From: DASUMP01 sp036277635
Lineage (GTDB): Bacteria > Actinomycetota > Acidimicrobiia > IMCC26256 > PALSA-610
DNA: 40,453 nt
Reading direction: 5' to 3'
NCBI GenBank assembly: GCA_036277635.1
Contig: DASUMP010000053.1
Location: 1-40,453 of the forward strand
Shown here: one piece after another, positions 1 through 6,577 of the stretch
Layout of the letters: the number at the start of each line of letters is the position of its first letter
Numbering within the stretch: the stretch's first letter is position 1
Notes under the pieces: model-generated
The model's input: only the letters and a program-made list of their open reading frames with translations
Told to the model about the DNA's origin: nothing
Databases searched by the model: none
Program-made: the position numbers and the translations under genes

Positions 1-1028
1 GCGTCGCGCACCGCCGCCGCGAACGGGCGCGGATCGGGTCCGTCGTCGCGCTCGGCCGCGGCGAGGAGGCGGTGCAGGAGGGCGGTGCCCTCCTCGAGGT
101 CGGTGTCGTACCACTCGAGACCCGAGCGGTAGTGGTGGCGCAGCAGCGCGAGGCGGATCGCGCGCGGGTCGGCGGCCTTCACGAGATCGCTCACGAACAC
201 GAGGTTGCCGAGCGACTTCGACATCTTCTCGCCCTCGTAGTTGACCATCGCCGAGTGCATCCAATGGCTCGCGAACGGCTTCCCCGTGATGCTCTCGCTC
301 TGTGCGATCTCGCACTCGTGGTGCGGGAAGATCAGATCGGTGCCTCCACCGTGGAGATCGAGCGTGTCGCCGTGCTCGTGCATCGCCATCGCGGAGCACT
401 CGATGTGCCACCCGGGACGACCCACGCCGAAGGGCGCGCGCCAGGCCGGCTCATCGGCGAGCGACGGCTGCCACAGCACGAAGTCGAGCGGCGCGCGCCG
501 GTGCGGGTCGTCGGGGTTGCCGCCGCGCGCACGCGCGAGCTTCACCATCTGCTCTTCGGCGTAGTGCGACAGCTGCCCGAAGCGCGGGAACGACGACACA
601 TCGAAGTACGCGGTGCCGTGCGTGAGGTACGCGTGCCCGCGTTCCAGGAGCTCGGCGACGAGCTCGATGATCCCGGGGATCGACTCGGTCGCTCGCGGCT
701 CGGCCACCGGCGGGCGCGTCTCGAGCGCGGCCATGTCGGCCCGGAAACGCGCCATCTCCGACTCGGCCAGCTCGAGGTAGGGCACGCCCAGCTCGCGCGC
801 CTTCGGGAGGATCGAGTCGTCGACGTCGGTGATGTTGCGCACCATCCGCACGTCGTGACCGAGGTCTTCGAGCCGGCGGATGAGGACGTCGTAGGTGAGG
901 TACGTAGCGGCGTGACCGAGGTGGGTGGAGTCGTACGGCGTGATGCCGCACACGTACATCTTCACCGTGGAAGGCGGTTCGAACGGCACGACGGCGCGTC
1001 GTGCGGTGTCGTAGAGCCGCATCGCCAT
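1..1028 (-). CDS. mshC: Mycothiol ligase MshC (cysteine:GlcN-Ins ligase), 3' end cut by window
   Basis: Joins L-cysteine to glucosaminyl-inositol with ATP, a cytoplasmic step of mycothiol synthesis. It is an adenylate-forming relative of cysteinyl-tRNA synthetase. Seen: the N-terminal motif MYVCGITPYDSTHLGHAATY, typical of MshC where CysS has CGPTVYD and HIGHAR. Also seen are HIECSAMA and FPHHECE (zinc/cysteine site with the Cys of CGIT) and the nucleotide loop KMSKSLGN. The frame stays open to the window edge, so about 342 codons are present and the C-terminal helical part is missing. The ATG at 1028 is chosen because TAGGGTG lies 6 bases upstream; an ATG two codons later (1022) is possible. 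It lies 10 bases downstream of npdG, so the two are probably co-transcribed. Family knowledge places mycothiol in Actinobacteria. A CysS is the alternative, but the ITPYD/THLGHAATY signature argues against it. Confidence 0.9.
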   Translation of the reverse strand, partial: MAMRLYDTARRAVVPFEPPSTVKMYVCGITPYDSTHLGHAATYLTYDVLIRRLEDLGHDVRMVRNITDVDDSILPKARELGVPYLELAESEMARFRADMAALETRPPVAEPRATESIPGIIELVAELLERGHAYLTHGTAYFDVSSFPRFGQLSHYAEEQMVKLARARGGNPDDPHRRAPLDFVLWQPSLADEPAWRAPFGVGRPGWHIECSAMAMHEHGDTLDLHGGGTDLIFPHHECEIAQSESITGKPFASHWMHSAMVNYEGEKMSKSLGNLVFVSDLVKAADPRAIRLALLRHHYRSGLEWYDTDLEEGTALLHRLLAAAERDDGPDPRPFAAAVRD

Positions 1029-1038
1029 GCCCGGCACC

Positions 1039-1689
1039 CTAGACGGACGTCAACCGCAAGCTGGCACGCATCTTGTGCCGGACGTTCACGGTCAGGAGCA
1101 CCGCCGCGAACGTCTCCATCCCGACCGCGTTGCGCAGCGAACCGCCGTCGAGCGGGCGCAGGTTCGGGATGCTGCTCGTGATGTCCATCAGGGTCTGCTT
1201 GGCCTCGTCCTCGTCGCCGAGCACGACCACGTCGCTCTCCATCGCGTGGTCGAGGGCCGCGAATTCGGCCGCCGGGACGAGGTGGAACGCGGTGACCACG
1301 CGAGAGCGCCACAGGAGCGACTGGATCTCGGCGGCCACCGAGCCGTGCGGGGGCAGGACCGCGTTGAACTCGTTGCCGTGCTTCGTGAGGTTGTTGGCCA
1401 TCGACACGACGATCTTGCCCGGGAGGCGCTCGGCGTGCTCGTGGACGGTCGGGATCGCCGCTTCGGCCTGGACCGCGAGGATCACGACGGGCGCGTCGCA
1501 CGCCCAGTCGTTGTCGCACGGGTGCAGCGACTGCACCCGCTCACCCCACTGCTCGCGCAGCTCGTCGACACCGGCCTGCGCCTTCTCGACCGCCCGCGAC
1601 CCGAACAGCACCTCGTGCCCAACGCTCGCGAGCCGCGCCGCGAGCCCCCGCCCCGCCGGCCCCGTCGCTCCCAGTATCCCGATCCTCAT
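1039..1689 (-). CDS. npdG: F420-dependent NADP reductase (NpdG family)
   Basis: A predicted cytoplasmic oxidoreductase moving hydride between coenzyme F420 and NADP. Seen: 216 residues beginning MRIGILGATGPAGRGLAARL, a Rossmann dinucleotide fold with a GxxGxxG loop. The nearby R of LFGSR suits the NADP 2'-phosphate. The rest shows the family pattern (VVILAVQAEAA, VVSMANNLT, VTAFHLVPAAEF, LDGGSLRNA). Length matches the family (about 210-225). The ATG at 1689 is chosen because the Rossmann strand begins there and AAGAG lies 7 bases upstream; an in-frame GTG at 1707 would add six unconserved residues. It is followed by mshC after 10 bases. Its upstream region is unusual: a G-rich quadruplex-like tract and two palindromic hairpins (1707-1852). 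The function assignment rests on family resemblance. Confidence 0.85.
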   Translation of the reverse strand: MRIGILGATGPAGRGLAARLASVGHEVLFGSRAVEKAQAGVDELREQWGERVQSLHPCDNDWACDAPVVILAVQAEAAIPTVHEHAERLPGKIVVSMANNLTKHGNEFNAVLPPHGSVAAEIQSLLWRSRVVTAFHLVPAAEFAALDHAMESDVVVLGDEDEAKQTLMDITSSIPNLRPLDGGSLRNAVGMETFAAVLLTVNVRHKMRASLRLTSV

Positions 1690-1706
1690 CGCGAGACTCT
1701 TGCACA

Positions 1707-1741
1707 CCCCTCACCCACCCCACCCACCCCGCCCCCACCCC
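1707..1741 (-). promoter_or_regulatory. G-rich tract with quadruplex potential upstream of npdG
   Basis: On the minus strand this is an almost pure G tract: six or more runs of three to five G separated by single T or C, or short TGA/GT linkers. It fits the G3+N1-7 quadruplex pattern several times over. It ends about 18 bases before the npdG ATG, so it is in the promoter or 5' leader. On its other side it abuts the first palindromic hairpin, sharing base 1741. The plus strand is the matching C-rich strand. Whether it forms in vivo or affects npdG is inference. Confidence 0.5.
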
Positions 1742-1791
1742 GAGCAAAGGACAACGAAGTACCGAATCGGTACCTGGATGTCCTCTGCTCG
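1741..1791. repeat. Palindromic hairpin unit 1
   Basis: Outer arms CGAGCAAAGGACA (1741-1753) and TGTCCTCTGCTCG (1779-1791) are inverted repeats, 12 of 13 paired. Inside lies a second perfect dyad, GTACCGA-A-TCGGTAC (1759-1773). Five-base linkers (ACGAA, CTGGA) separate the two dyads. The unit is nearly identical to unit 2, 12 bases downstream, and shares its outer arms with unit 3 at 2814-2866. No transposase ends or T-tract are seen. It could be a REP-like element, an operator or a cassette end. Confidence 0.85.
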
Positions 1792-1803
1792 GAGTGCACA
1801 CGC

Positions 1804-1852
1804 AGCAAAGGACAACGAAGTACCGAATCGGTATCTGGATGTCCTTTGCTCG
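1804..1852. repeat. Palindromic hairpin unit 2
   Basis: Near-exact direct copy of unit 1: arms AGCAAAGGACA (1804-1814) and TGTCCTTTGCT (1840-1850) pair perfectly over 11 bases. The centre GTACCGAATCGGTAT (1820-1834) differs from unit 1 by one base, which breaks one inner pair. Linkers ACGAA and CTGGA are identical to unit 1. It lies 43 bases upstream of the DUF559-protein ATG at 1896. Confidence 0.85.
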
Positions 1853-1895
1853 GGTGCGGGCGTCGCTGTCACACCTCGCGGGCAGGCTGTGCGCC

Positions 1896-2813
1896 ATGTT
1901 GCCCATCGACGTCCTCACCATCGCCGAACGTCAGCACTCGCTGGTCACCCACCGACAGGTGCGCGAACACTTGACGCAGCGCCAGCTCACACGTCGCCTG
2001 GGGCGGGCGCTGATGCCGGTGCAACCTCGTGTGTACCGCGTCGCGGGGTCGCCGGCGACGTATGAGCAGTGGGTGCTCGCCGCTGTGCTGGCGGGCGGTC
2101 CGGGAACGTTCGCGTCGTGGCGGGCCGCGGCCGCGCTGTTCGAGCTCGACGGGTTCCCGCGCCAGCCGATCGAGATCACAACGCCCGCCGACCGCAGGAC
2201 GCGGCTCGGCGGCGTCCTGGTCCACGACACGCGCATCTCGGGGATCCGTCACGTTGACGTGATCGCCGGGATCCCGGTCAGCTCGGCTGCCCGGACCGTC
2301 TGCGACCTGACCGCTGCGCTTCCGCTCGGTCGTGTCGCCCGCGTCCTCGACGAGTCGCTGCGACGTCGACTGACCACGCTCGAGGAGGTCCGGTCGGTCT
2401 ACTTCGACCTGAAGCATCGAGGACGACGGCGTTCGACCGTGATGCGGACCCTGCTCGAGGAACGGCTCGGCGGGTTGGAGCCGGGAGGATCGGCACCGGA
2501 AGTAGCGCTCGTGCGCACCCTTGTCGGCGCCGGCTTGCCGGCACCGACGCAACAGCACGAGATCCGGATCGGCGAGATGCGGTTCCTGCTCGACCTCGCC
2601 TACCCGGAGCTGCGGATCGCCATCGAGTACGACGGTTGGGAGTTCCACTCGACTCGGGGTGCGTTCGACGCCGATCGGAATCGCGGCAATCTGATCGTCA
2701 CCGACGGCTGGGTGCTGCTCCGGTTCACGTCGAAGTCGAGCCGCGAGGAAGTCGTCGAGACCGTCCGACGCGCCATCGAGAGCCAGTCGCGCTTGCTCCG
2801 CAGCGCCGGCTGA
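1896..2813 (+). CDS. AbiEi-like winged-helix + DUF559 (Vsr/PD-(D/E)XK-fold) protein
   Basis: A 305-residue protein of unknown function. Seen: residues about 8-50 match the AbiEi-type N-terminal domain (QHSLVTHRQVREHLTQRQL, then PRVYRVAG), a winged-helix DNA-binding fold. Residues 51-190 form a linker/middle domain. Residues about 197-297 are DUF559, related to Vsr-type very-short-patch endonucleases: FLLDLAYPELRIAIEYDGWE then FH, with candidate catalytic D233, E244/D246 and H251. The ATG at 1896 starts the conserved domain; an upstream in-frame GTG-type extension would cross the hairpins. It is the only plus-strand gene between npdG and dnaE. Hairpins with shared arms flank it on both sides, the third directly at its stop codon. 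No AbiEii nucleotidyltransferase toxin is nearby, so this is not a complete AbiE toxin-antitoxin pair. Nuclease activity and mobility are inference. Confidence 0.85.
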   Translation: MLPIDVLTIAERQHSLVTHRQVREHLTQRQLTRRLGRALMPVQPRVYRVAGSPATYEQWVLAAVLAGGPGTFASWRAAAALFELDGFPRQPIEITTPADRRTRLGGVLVHDTRISGIRHVDVIAGIPVSSAARTVCDLTAALPLGRVARVLDESLRRRLTTLEEVRSVYFDLKHRGRRRSTVMRTLLEERLGGLEPGGSAPEVALVRTLVGAGLPAPTQQHEIRIGEMRFLLDLAYPELRIAIEYDGWEFHSTRGAFDADRNRGNLIVTDGWVLLRFTSKSSREEVVETVRRAIESQSRLLRSAG

Positions 2814-2866
2814 CCGAGCAGAGGACACGCGGCGACACGACGCGTCACCTCGTGTCCTTTGCTCGG
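2814..2866. repeat. Palindromic hairpin unit 3, at the DUF559-gene stop
   Basis: Arms CCGAGCAGAGGACACG (2814-2829) and CGTGTCCTTTGCTCGG (2851-2866) pair over 15 of 16 bases around a 21-base loop. The outer arm core GAGCA(A/G)AGGACA is the same as in units 1 and 2, but the loop is unrelated, holding GACGCGTC instead of the GTACCGA dyad. It begins on the base after the TGA of the DUF559 gene and ends 18 bases before the dnaE stop. It could therefore also serve as a terminator between these convergent genes, though no T-tract follows. Confidence 0.85.
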
Positions 2867-2884
2867 GTGGCGGTGGGGGGTGCT

Positions 2885-5800
2885 TCAGAGGATGCAGTCG
2901 GCGCCGAAGGCGATGCGCAGCTCGGCGTGGAGGCCGTTGCTCGCGTCGCAGAGGAAGTCGTCGCCGAGGCGCAGCACCGTCTCCTTGTCGGGACCGACGA
3001 GGTGCACGAACACGGGGCTGTCGCCGGCGTGCGCGCCGAGGATCTCGCGCAGCTTGCTCACGCGCTCGTTGGTGAGCGTGCCGGCGCGCACCCGGAGTCG
3101 CACCGGCGGGCCGCTCTCCAGGTAGAGCTCGGGGCGGGTGATCTCCATCGCCATCAGCTTCGGCTCGTCTTCGCGCGCGTCGACCCGTCCCTTCACGGTG
3201 ACGATCGCGTCGCTCGCGAGCAGGTCGCCGTACTGCAGCATCGTCTTCGGGAAGACCATGACCTCGATGGCCGACGCGAGGTCTTCGAGCACGAACGTGG
3301 CCATGAGGTCACCGCGCTTGGTGTACTTGCGCGACAGTGCGGTCACGACGCCGGCGACGGTGCGGACGACGCCGTCGTCGAGGTCGCGCAGCTCGGCGAC
3401 CGAGCACTCGATGTGTCGGCGCAGCGCGCGCTCGGCCCCCATCAACGGATGGTCGGACACATAGAGGCCGAGCATCTCCTTCTCCAGCTTGAGTCGCTCG
3501 TCCTTCGGGAACTCGAGCTCGGGGACGGCGAGCCGGTCGTCGAAGAGCTTGCCGCCGTCGTCGTCGAGCGCGGACTCGAAGAGGCTGAGCGTTCCCTGGT
3601 CGCGGTCGCGCCGGCGCTTCAGCGCGTCGTCGACGATCTGCTCGAACACGGCGAGCAGGCCGCGACGCGGATGGCCGAGCGAGTCGAACGCGCCGGCCTT
3701 GATGAGCGACTCGACGGCGCGCTTGTTGAGCGCGATCGGGTCGACCCGATCGCAGAAGTCGTGGAAGTCGACGAACGGTCCGCCGCTCGCGCGCGCGGCG
3801 ATGATGAGGTCGGTGACGCCTTCGCCCACGTTGCGCACTGCCGACAGCCCGAACCGGATCGTGCCGCCCACGACGGCGCCCGCCGCGTCGCGCTCGACCG
3901 AACCCACCGAGAAGTCGCTCACCGACTCGTTCACGTCGGGGACGAGCACCGGGATGCCGAGCTGGCGGCATTCGTTGAGGTAGACCGCGGCCTTGTCCTG
4001 GTTCGACTTCACGCTCGTGAGGAGCGCGGCCAGGTAGTGCACCGGGTAGTTCGCCTTGAGGAACGCGGTCTGGTAGGCGATGTAGCCGTAGCCGACCGAG
4101 TGCGACTTGTTGAACGAGTAGTCGGCGAACGGCTCGATCGTGTCGAAGTAGCGCTCCGCCCAGGCCGGCTCGTGTCCGTTGGCGACGCAACCGGCGACGA
4201 AGTGCTCGCGCTCCTTCTTGATCAGGTCGCGGATCTTCTTGCCGGTGGCCTTGCGGAGGTTGTCGGCCTCTTCGAGTGAGTAACCGGCCAGCTTCTGCGA
4301 CACGCGCATGAGCTGCTCTTGGTAGATCATCAACCCGTAGGTGGGCGCGAGCACCTCTTCGAGCGACGGGTGGTCGTAGACGACCGGCTTGCGCCCGTTC
4401 TTGCGGTCGGCGTACTCGGTGTGCCAGTTCTGGCCCATCGGACCCGGGCGGTAGAGCGCGACGAGGGCGCACACGTCTTCGAACGACGTGGGCGCGAGCG
4501 CTCGCATGAGCGACCGCATCGGACCGCCCTCGAGCTGGAACACGCCGATGGAGTCGCCGGCGCGCAGCATCGCGAAGGTCTTGTCGTCGTCGAGGGGGAG
4601 GTCGTCGACGTCGACCCGCTCACCGGTGGACTCCTCGATGAGCTGGAGCGCGATCTCCATCACGTCGAGGTTGCGCAGGCCGAGGAAGTCCATCTTCAAC
4701 AGCCCGAGCTCTTCGACGCCGTGCATCTCGTACTGGGTGACGATCGGCGACTCCTCGATCGGCGTGCCCGGTTCGGGCTTGCGCTGGATCGGGAGGTACT
4801 CGGTGAGCGGCTCGCGAGTGATCACCACTGCGGCCGCGTGGATGCCGTCTTGGCGACGCAGCCCTTCGAGCCCGCGCGCGACGTCGATGACGCGCTTCGC
4901 GTCGTCGTCGATCTCGTAGAGCGCACGGAGCTCGGCGGCCATCTTGTAGCCGTCTTCGTACTTCTCGTCGCGCTCGAAGCACGCGCGCAGCGGCGTGTCG
5001 CGTCCCATGATGAGGGGCGGCATGAGCTTGGCGATCTTGTCGCCGACGATGTAGGGGTAGCCGAGGACGCGCGCGCCGTCGCGCACGGCGGCGCGCGCCT
5101 TGATCGTGGAGAAGGTGATGATCTGGGCGACCCGGTCGTAGCCGTACTTCTGCGCGGCGTAGCGGATCATCTCGCCGCGGTAGCGCGAGTCGAAGTCCAT
5201 GTCGATGTCGGGCATCTGCTTGCGGCCCGGGTTGAGGAACCGCTCGAAGAGCAGGTCGTACTTGATCGGGTCGATGTCGACGATGCGCAAGCAGAACGCG
5301 ACGCACGACCCGGCCGCGCTCCCCCGCCCCGGCCCGACGCGGATGCCTTGCGACTTCGCGTACCGCACGAGGTCCCACACGACGAGGAAGTACGCCGAGA
5401 ACCCCATCGACTTGATGACGTCGAGCTCGTACTCGATGCGCTCCATCACGTGGTGCGGGACCGCGGTGCCGTAGCGATCCTTCGCGCCGAGCATCGTGAG
5501 CTCGCGCAGGTACGAGTCTTCGTCGTGACCTTCGGGCACCGGGAACGCGGGCAGAACGGCCTGTCCGAACTCGATCTCGACGTCGGTGCGCTCGGCGATC
5601 AGCAACGTGTTGTCGCACGCTTCGGGCAGCTCACGGAAGATGTGGCGCATCTCGGCGGCGCTCTTGATGTAGAACTCCTCGCCGTCGAACTTGAAGCGGT
5701 TCGCGTCGCTCTTCAGCGCGCCCGTCTGCACGCACAGCAACGCGTCGTGCGCGTCGGCGTGCTCGCGGTGCGTGTAATGGCTGTCGTTCGTGGCGAGCAG

Positions 5801-6403
5801 TGGCGCGCGCAGCGAGCGCGCGATGTCGAGCAGCGGACGCACCGTCTTCGCTTGATCTTCGATGCCGTGGTCTTGCACCTCGATGAAGAAGTGCTCGCGC
5901 CCGAAGATCTCCTGGAAGCGCGCCGCCGCCTCGAGCGCGGCGCGCTCCTCGCCCTGCAGCAGCAGCTGCGAGACGAGCCCGCCGAGGCACCCGCTCGTGG
6001 CGACGACACCTTCGTGGTACCGCTCGAGCAGCTCCCAGTCGGTGCGCGGCTTGTAGTAGTAGCCGTCGAGGTACGCCGCACTCGCGAGCTTGATGAGGTT
6101 GTGGTAGCCGGCGGTGGTCTGCGCGAGCAGCGTGAGGTGGTAGATCTCGTGCTCGGCGCGCTTGGGCCGATCGAAGCGATCGGTGGCGGTGAAGTAGCCC
6201 TCCATCCCGAGCACCGGGGTGACGCCCGCAGCGCGCGCGGCCCGGTACAGCTCGAGGACGCCGTACATGTTCCCGTGGTCGGTGATGCCGACGGCCGGCT
6301 GGCCGTCGGCGGCGGCGGCCGCGACGACGTCGTCGATCCGCGACGCCCCGTCGAGCATCGAGTACTCGGTGTGCAGGTGGAGGTGGACGAACGAGTCAGC
6401 CAT
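2885..6403 (-). CDS. dnaE: DNA polymerase III alpha subunit DnaE1
   Basis: Replicative DNA polymerase catalytic subunit, 1172 residues, the usual DnaE1 length. Seen: an N-terminal PHP domain with metal ligands HLHLHTEYS (H7, H9) and ITDHGN (D42, H43), which in actinobacteria usually supplies the 3'-5' proofreading exonuclease. The polymerase palm has GPGRGSAAGSC and PDIDMDFDSRYR, with catalytic D401 and D403. QTAFLKANYPVHYLAALLTS and the SFNKSHSVGYGYIAYQ region mark the fingers/beta-binding part. The C-terminal OB fold (VAGVVTALSRKYTKRGDLMA, then FVLEDL) is complete to the stop. Start: ATG at 6403 immediately before the PHP motif. The upstream region carries a dyad of DnaA-box-like 9-mers (6452-6497). 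It converges with the DUF559 gene. Confidence 0.98.
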   Translation of the reverse strand: MADSFVHLHLHTEYSMLDGASRIDDVVAAAAADGQPAVGITDHGNMYGVLELYRAARAAGVTPVLGMEGYFTATDRFDRPKRAEHEIYHLTLLAQTTAGYHNLIKLASAAYLDGYYYKPRTDWELLERYHEGVVATSGCLGGLVSQLLLQGEERAALEAAARFQEIFGREHFFIEVQDHGIEDQAKTVRPLLDIARSLRAPLLATNDSHYTHREHADAHDALLCVQTGALKSDANRFKFDGEEFYIKSAAEMRHIFRELPEACDNTLLIAERTDVEIEFGQAVLPAFPVPEGHDEDSYLRELTMLGAKDRYGTAVPHHVMERIEYELDVIKSMGFSAYFLVVWDLVRYAKSQGIRVGPGRGSAAGSCVAFCLRIVDIDPIKYDLLFERFLNPGRKQMPDIDMDFDSRYRGEMIRYAAQKYGYDRVAQIITFSTIKARAAVRDGARVLGYPYIVGDKIAKLMPPLIMGRDTPLRACFERDEKYEDGYKMAAELRALYEIDDDAKRVIDVARGLEGLRRQDGIHAAAVVITREPLTEYLPIQRKPEPGTPIEESPIVTQYEMHGVEELGLLKMDFLGLRNLDVMEIALQLIEESTGERVDVDDLPLDDDKTFAMLRAGDSIGVFQLEGGPMRSLMRALAPTSFEDVCALVALYRPGPMGQNWHTEYADRKNGRKPVVYDHPSLEEVLAPTYGLMIYQEQLMRVSQKLAGYSLEEADNLRKATGKKIRDLIKKEREHFVAGCVANGHEPAWAERYFDTIEPFADYSFNKSHSVGYGYIAYQTAFLKANYPVHYLAALLTSVKSNQDKAAVYLNECRQLGIPVLVPDVNESVSDFSVGSVERDAAGAVVGGTIRFGLSAVRNVGEGVTDLIIAARASGGPFVDFHDFCDRVDPIALNKRAVESLIKAGAFDSLGHPRRGLLAVFEQIVDDALKRRRDRDQGTLSLFESALDDDGGKLFDDRLAVPELEFPKDERLKLEKEMLGLYVSDHPLMGAERALRRHIECSVAELRDLDDGVVRTVAGVVTALSRKYTKRGDLMATFVLEDLASAIEVMVFPKTMLQYGDLLASDAIVTVKGRVDAREDEPKLMAMEITRPELYLESGPPVRLRVRAGTLTNERVSKLREILGAHAGDSPVFVHLVGPDKETVLRLGDDFLCDASNGLHAELRIAFGADCIL

Positions 6404-6451
6404 CGGCGCCGGGTCGGGGACGGGTCACGGGCGGTCGGCGCGCGTCCACTG

Positions 6452-6497
6452 CTGTCCACACGTCGTCCCCAGCCCTTGGGGACAACCCTGTGGACGA
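6452..6497 (-). promoter_or_regulatory. Nested dyad of DnaA-box-like 9-mers upstream of dnaE
   Basis: Four 9-mers lie symmetrically in 46 bases, 49-94 bases upstream of the dnaE ATG. Plus strand: CTGTCCACA (6452-6460) and TCGTCCCCA (6463-6471). Minus strand: TTGTCCCCA (6485-6477) and TCGTCCACA (6497-6489). Against the actinobacterial DnaA box TTGTCCACA they have 1, 2, 1 and 1 mismatches. The inner pair forms a perfect hairpin, GTCCCCA-GCCCT-TGGGGAC (6465-6483). The outer pair GTCCACA/TGTGGAC is also a perfect 7-bp dyad. A perfect ACACGCGTGT palindrome follows at 6501-6510. Binding by DnaA is inferred. Confidence 0.5.
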
Positions 6498-6577
6498 ATG
6501 ACACGCGTGTAATCCGCCGCCCGACGATACGCCCCGGGGGCGGCGCCCACAACCCTCCGTGCCGAGGCGGCGAAGGA

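Noticed and set aside
1..1028. Cysteinyl-tRNA synthetase
   Set aside because: The ITPYD and THLGHAATY motifs are those of MshC; CysS has GPTVYD and HIGHAR.
1741..1852. Tandem repeats as a CRISPR array
   Set aside because: Only two adjacent units, each internally palindromic over its full length, a 12-base gap instead of spacers, and no cas gene.
1896..2813. Complete AbiE toxin-antitoxin system
   Set aside because: Only the AbiEi-like domain is present. The next gene is dnaE on the other strand, and no AbiEii nucleotidyltransferase is seen.
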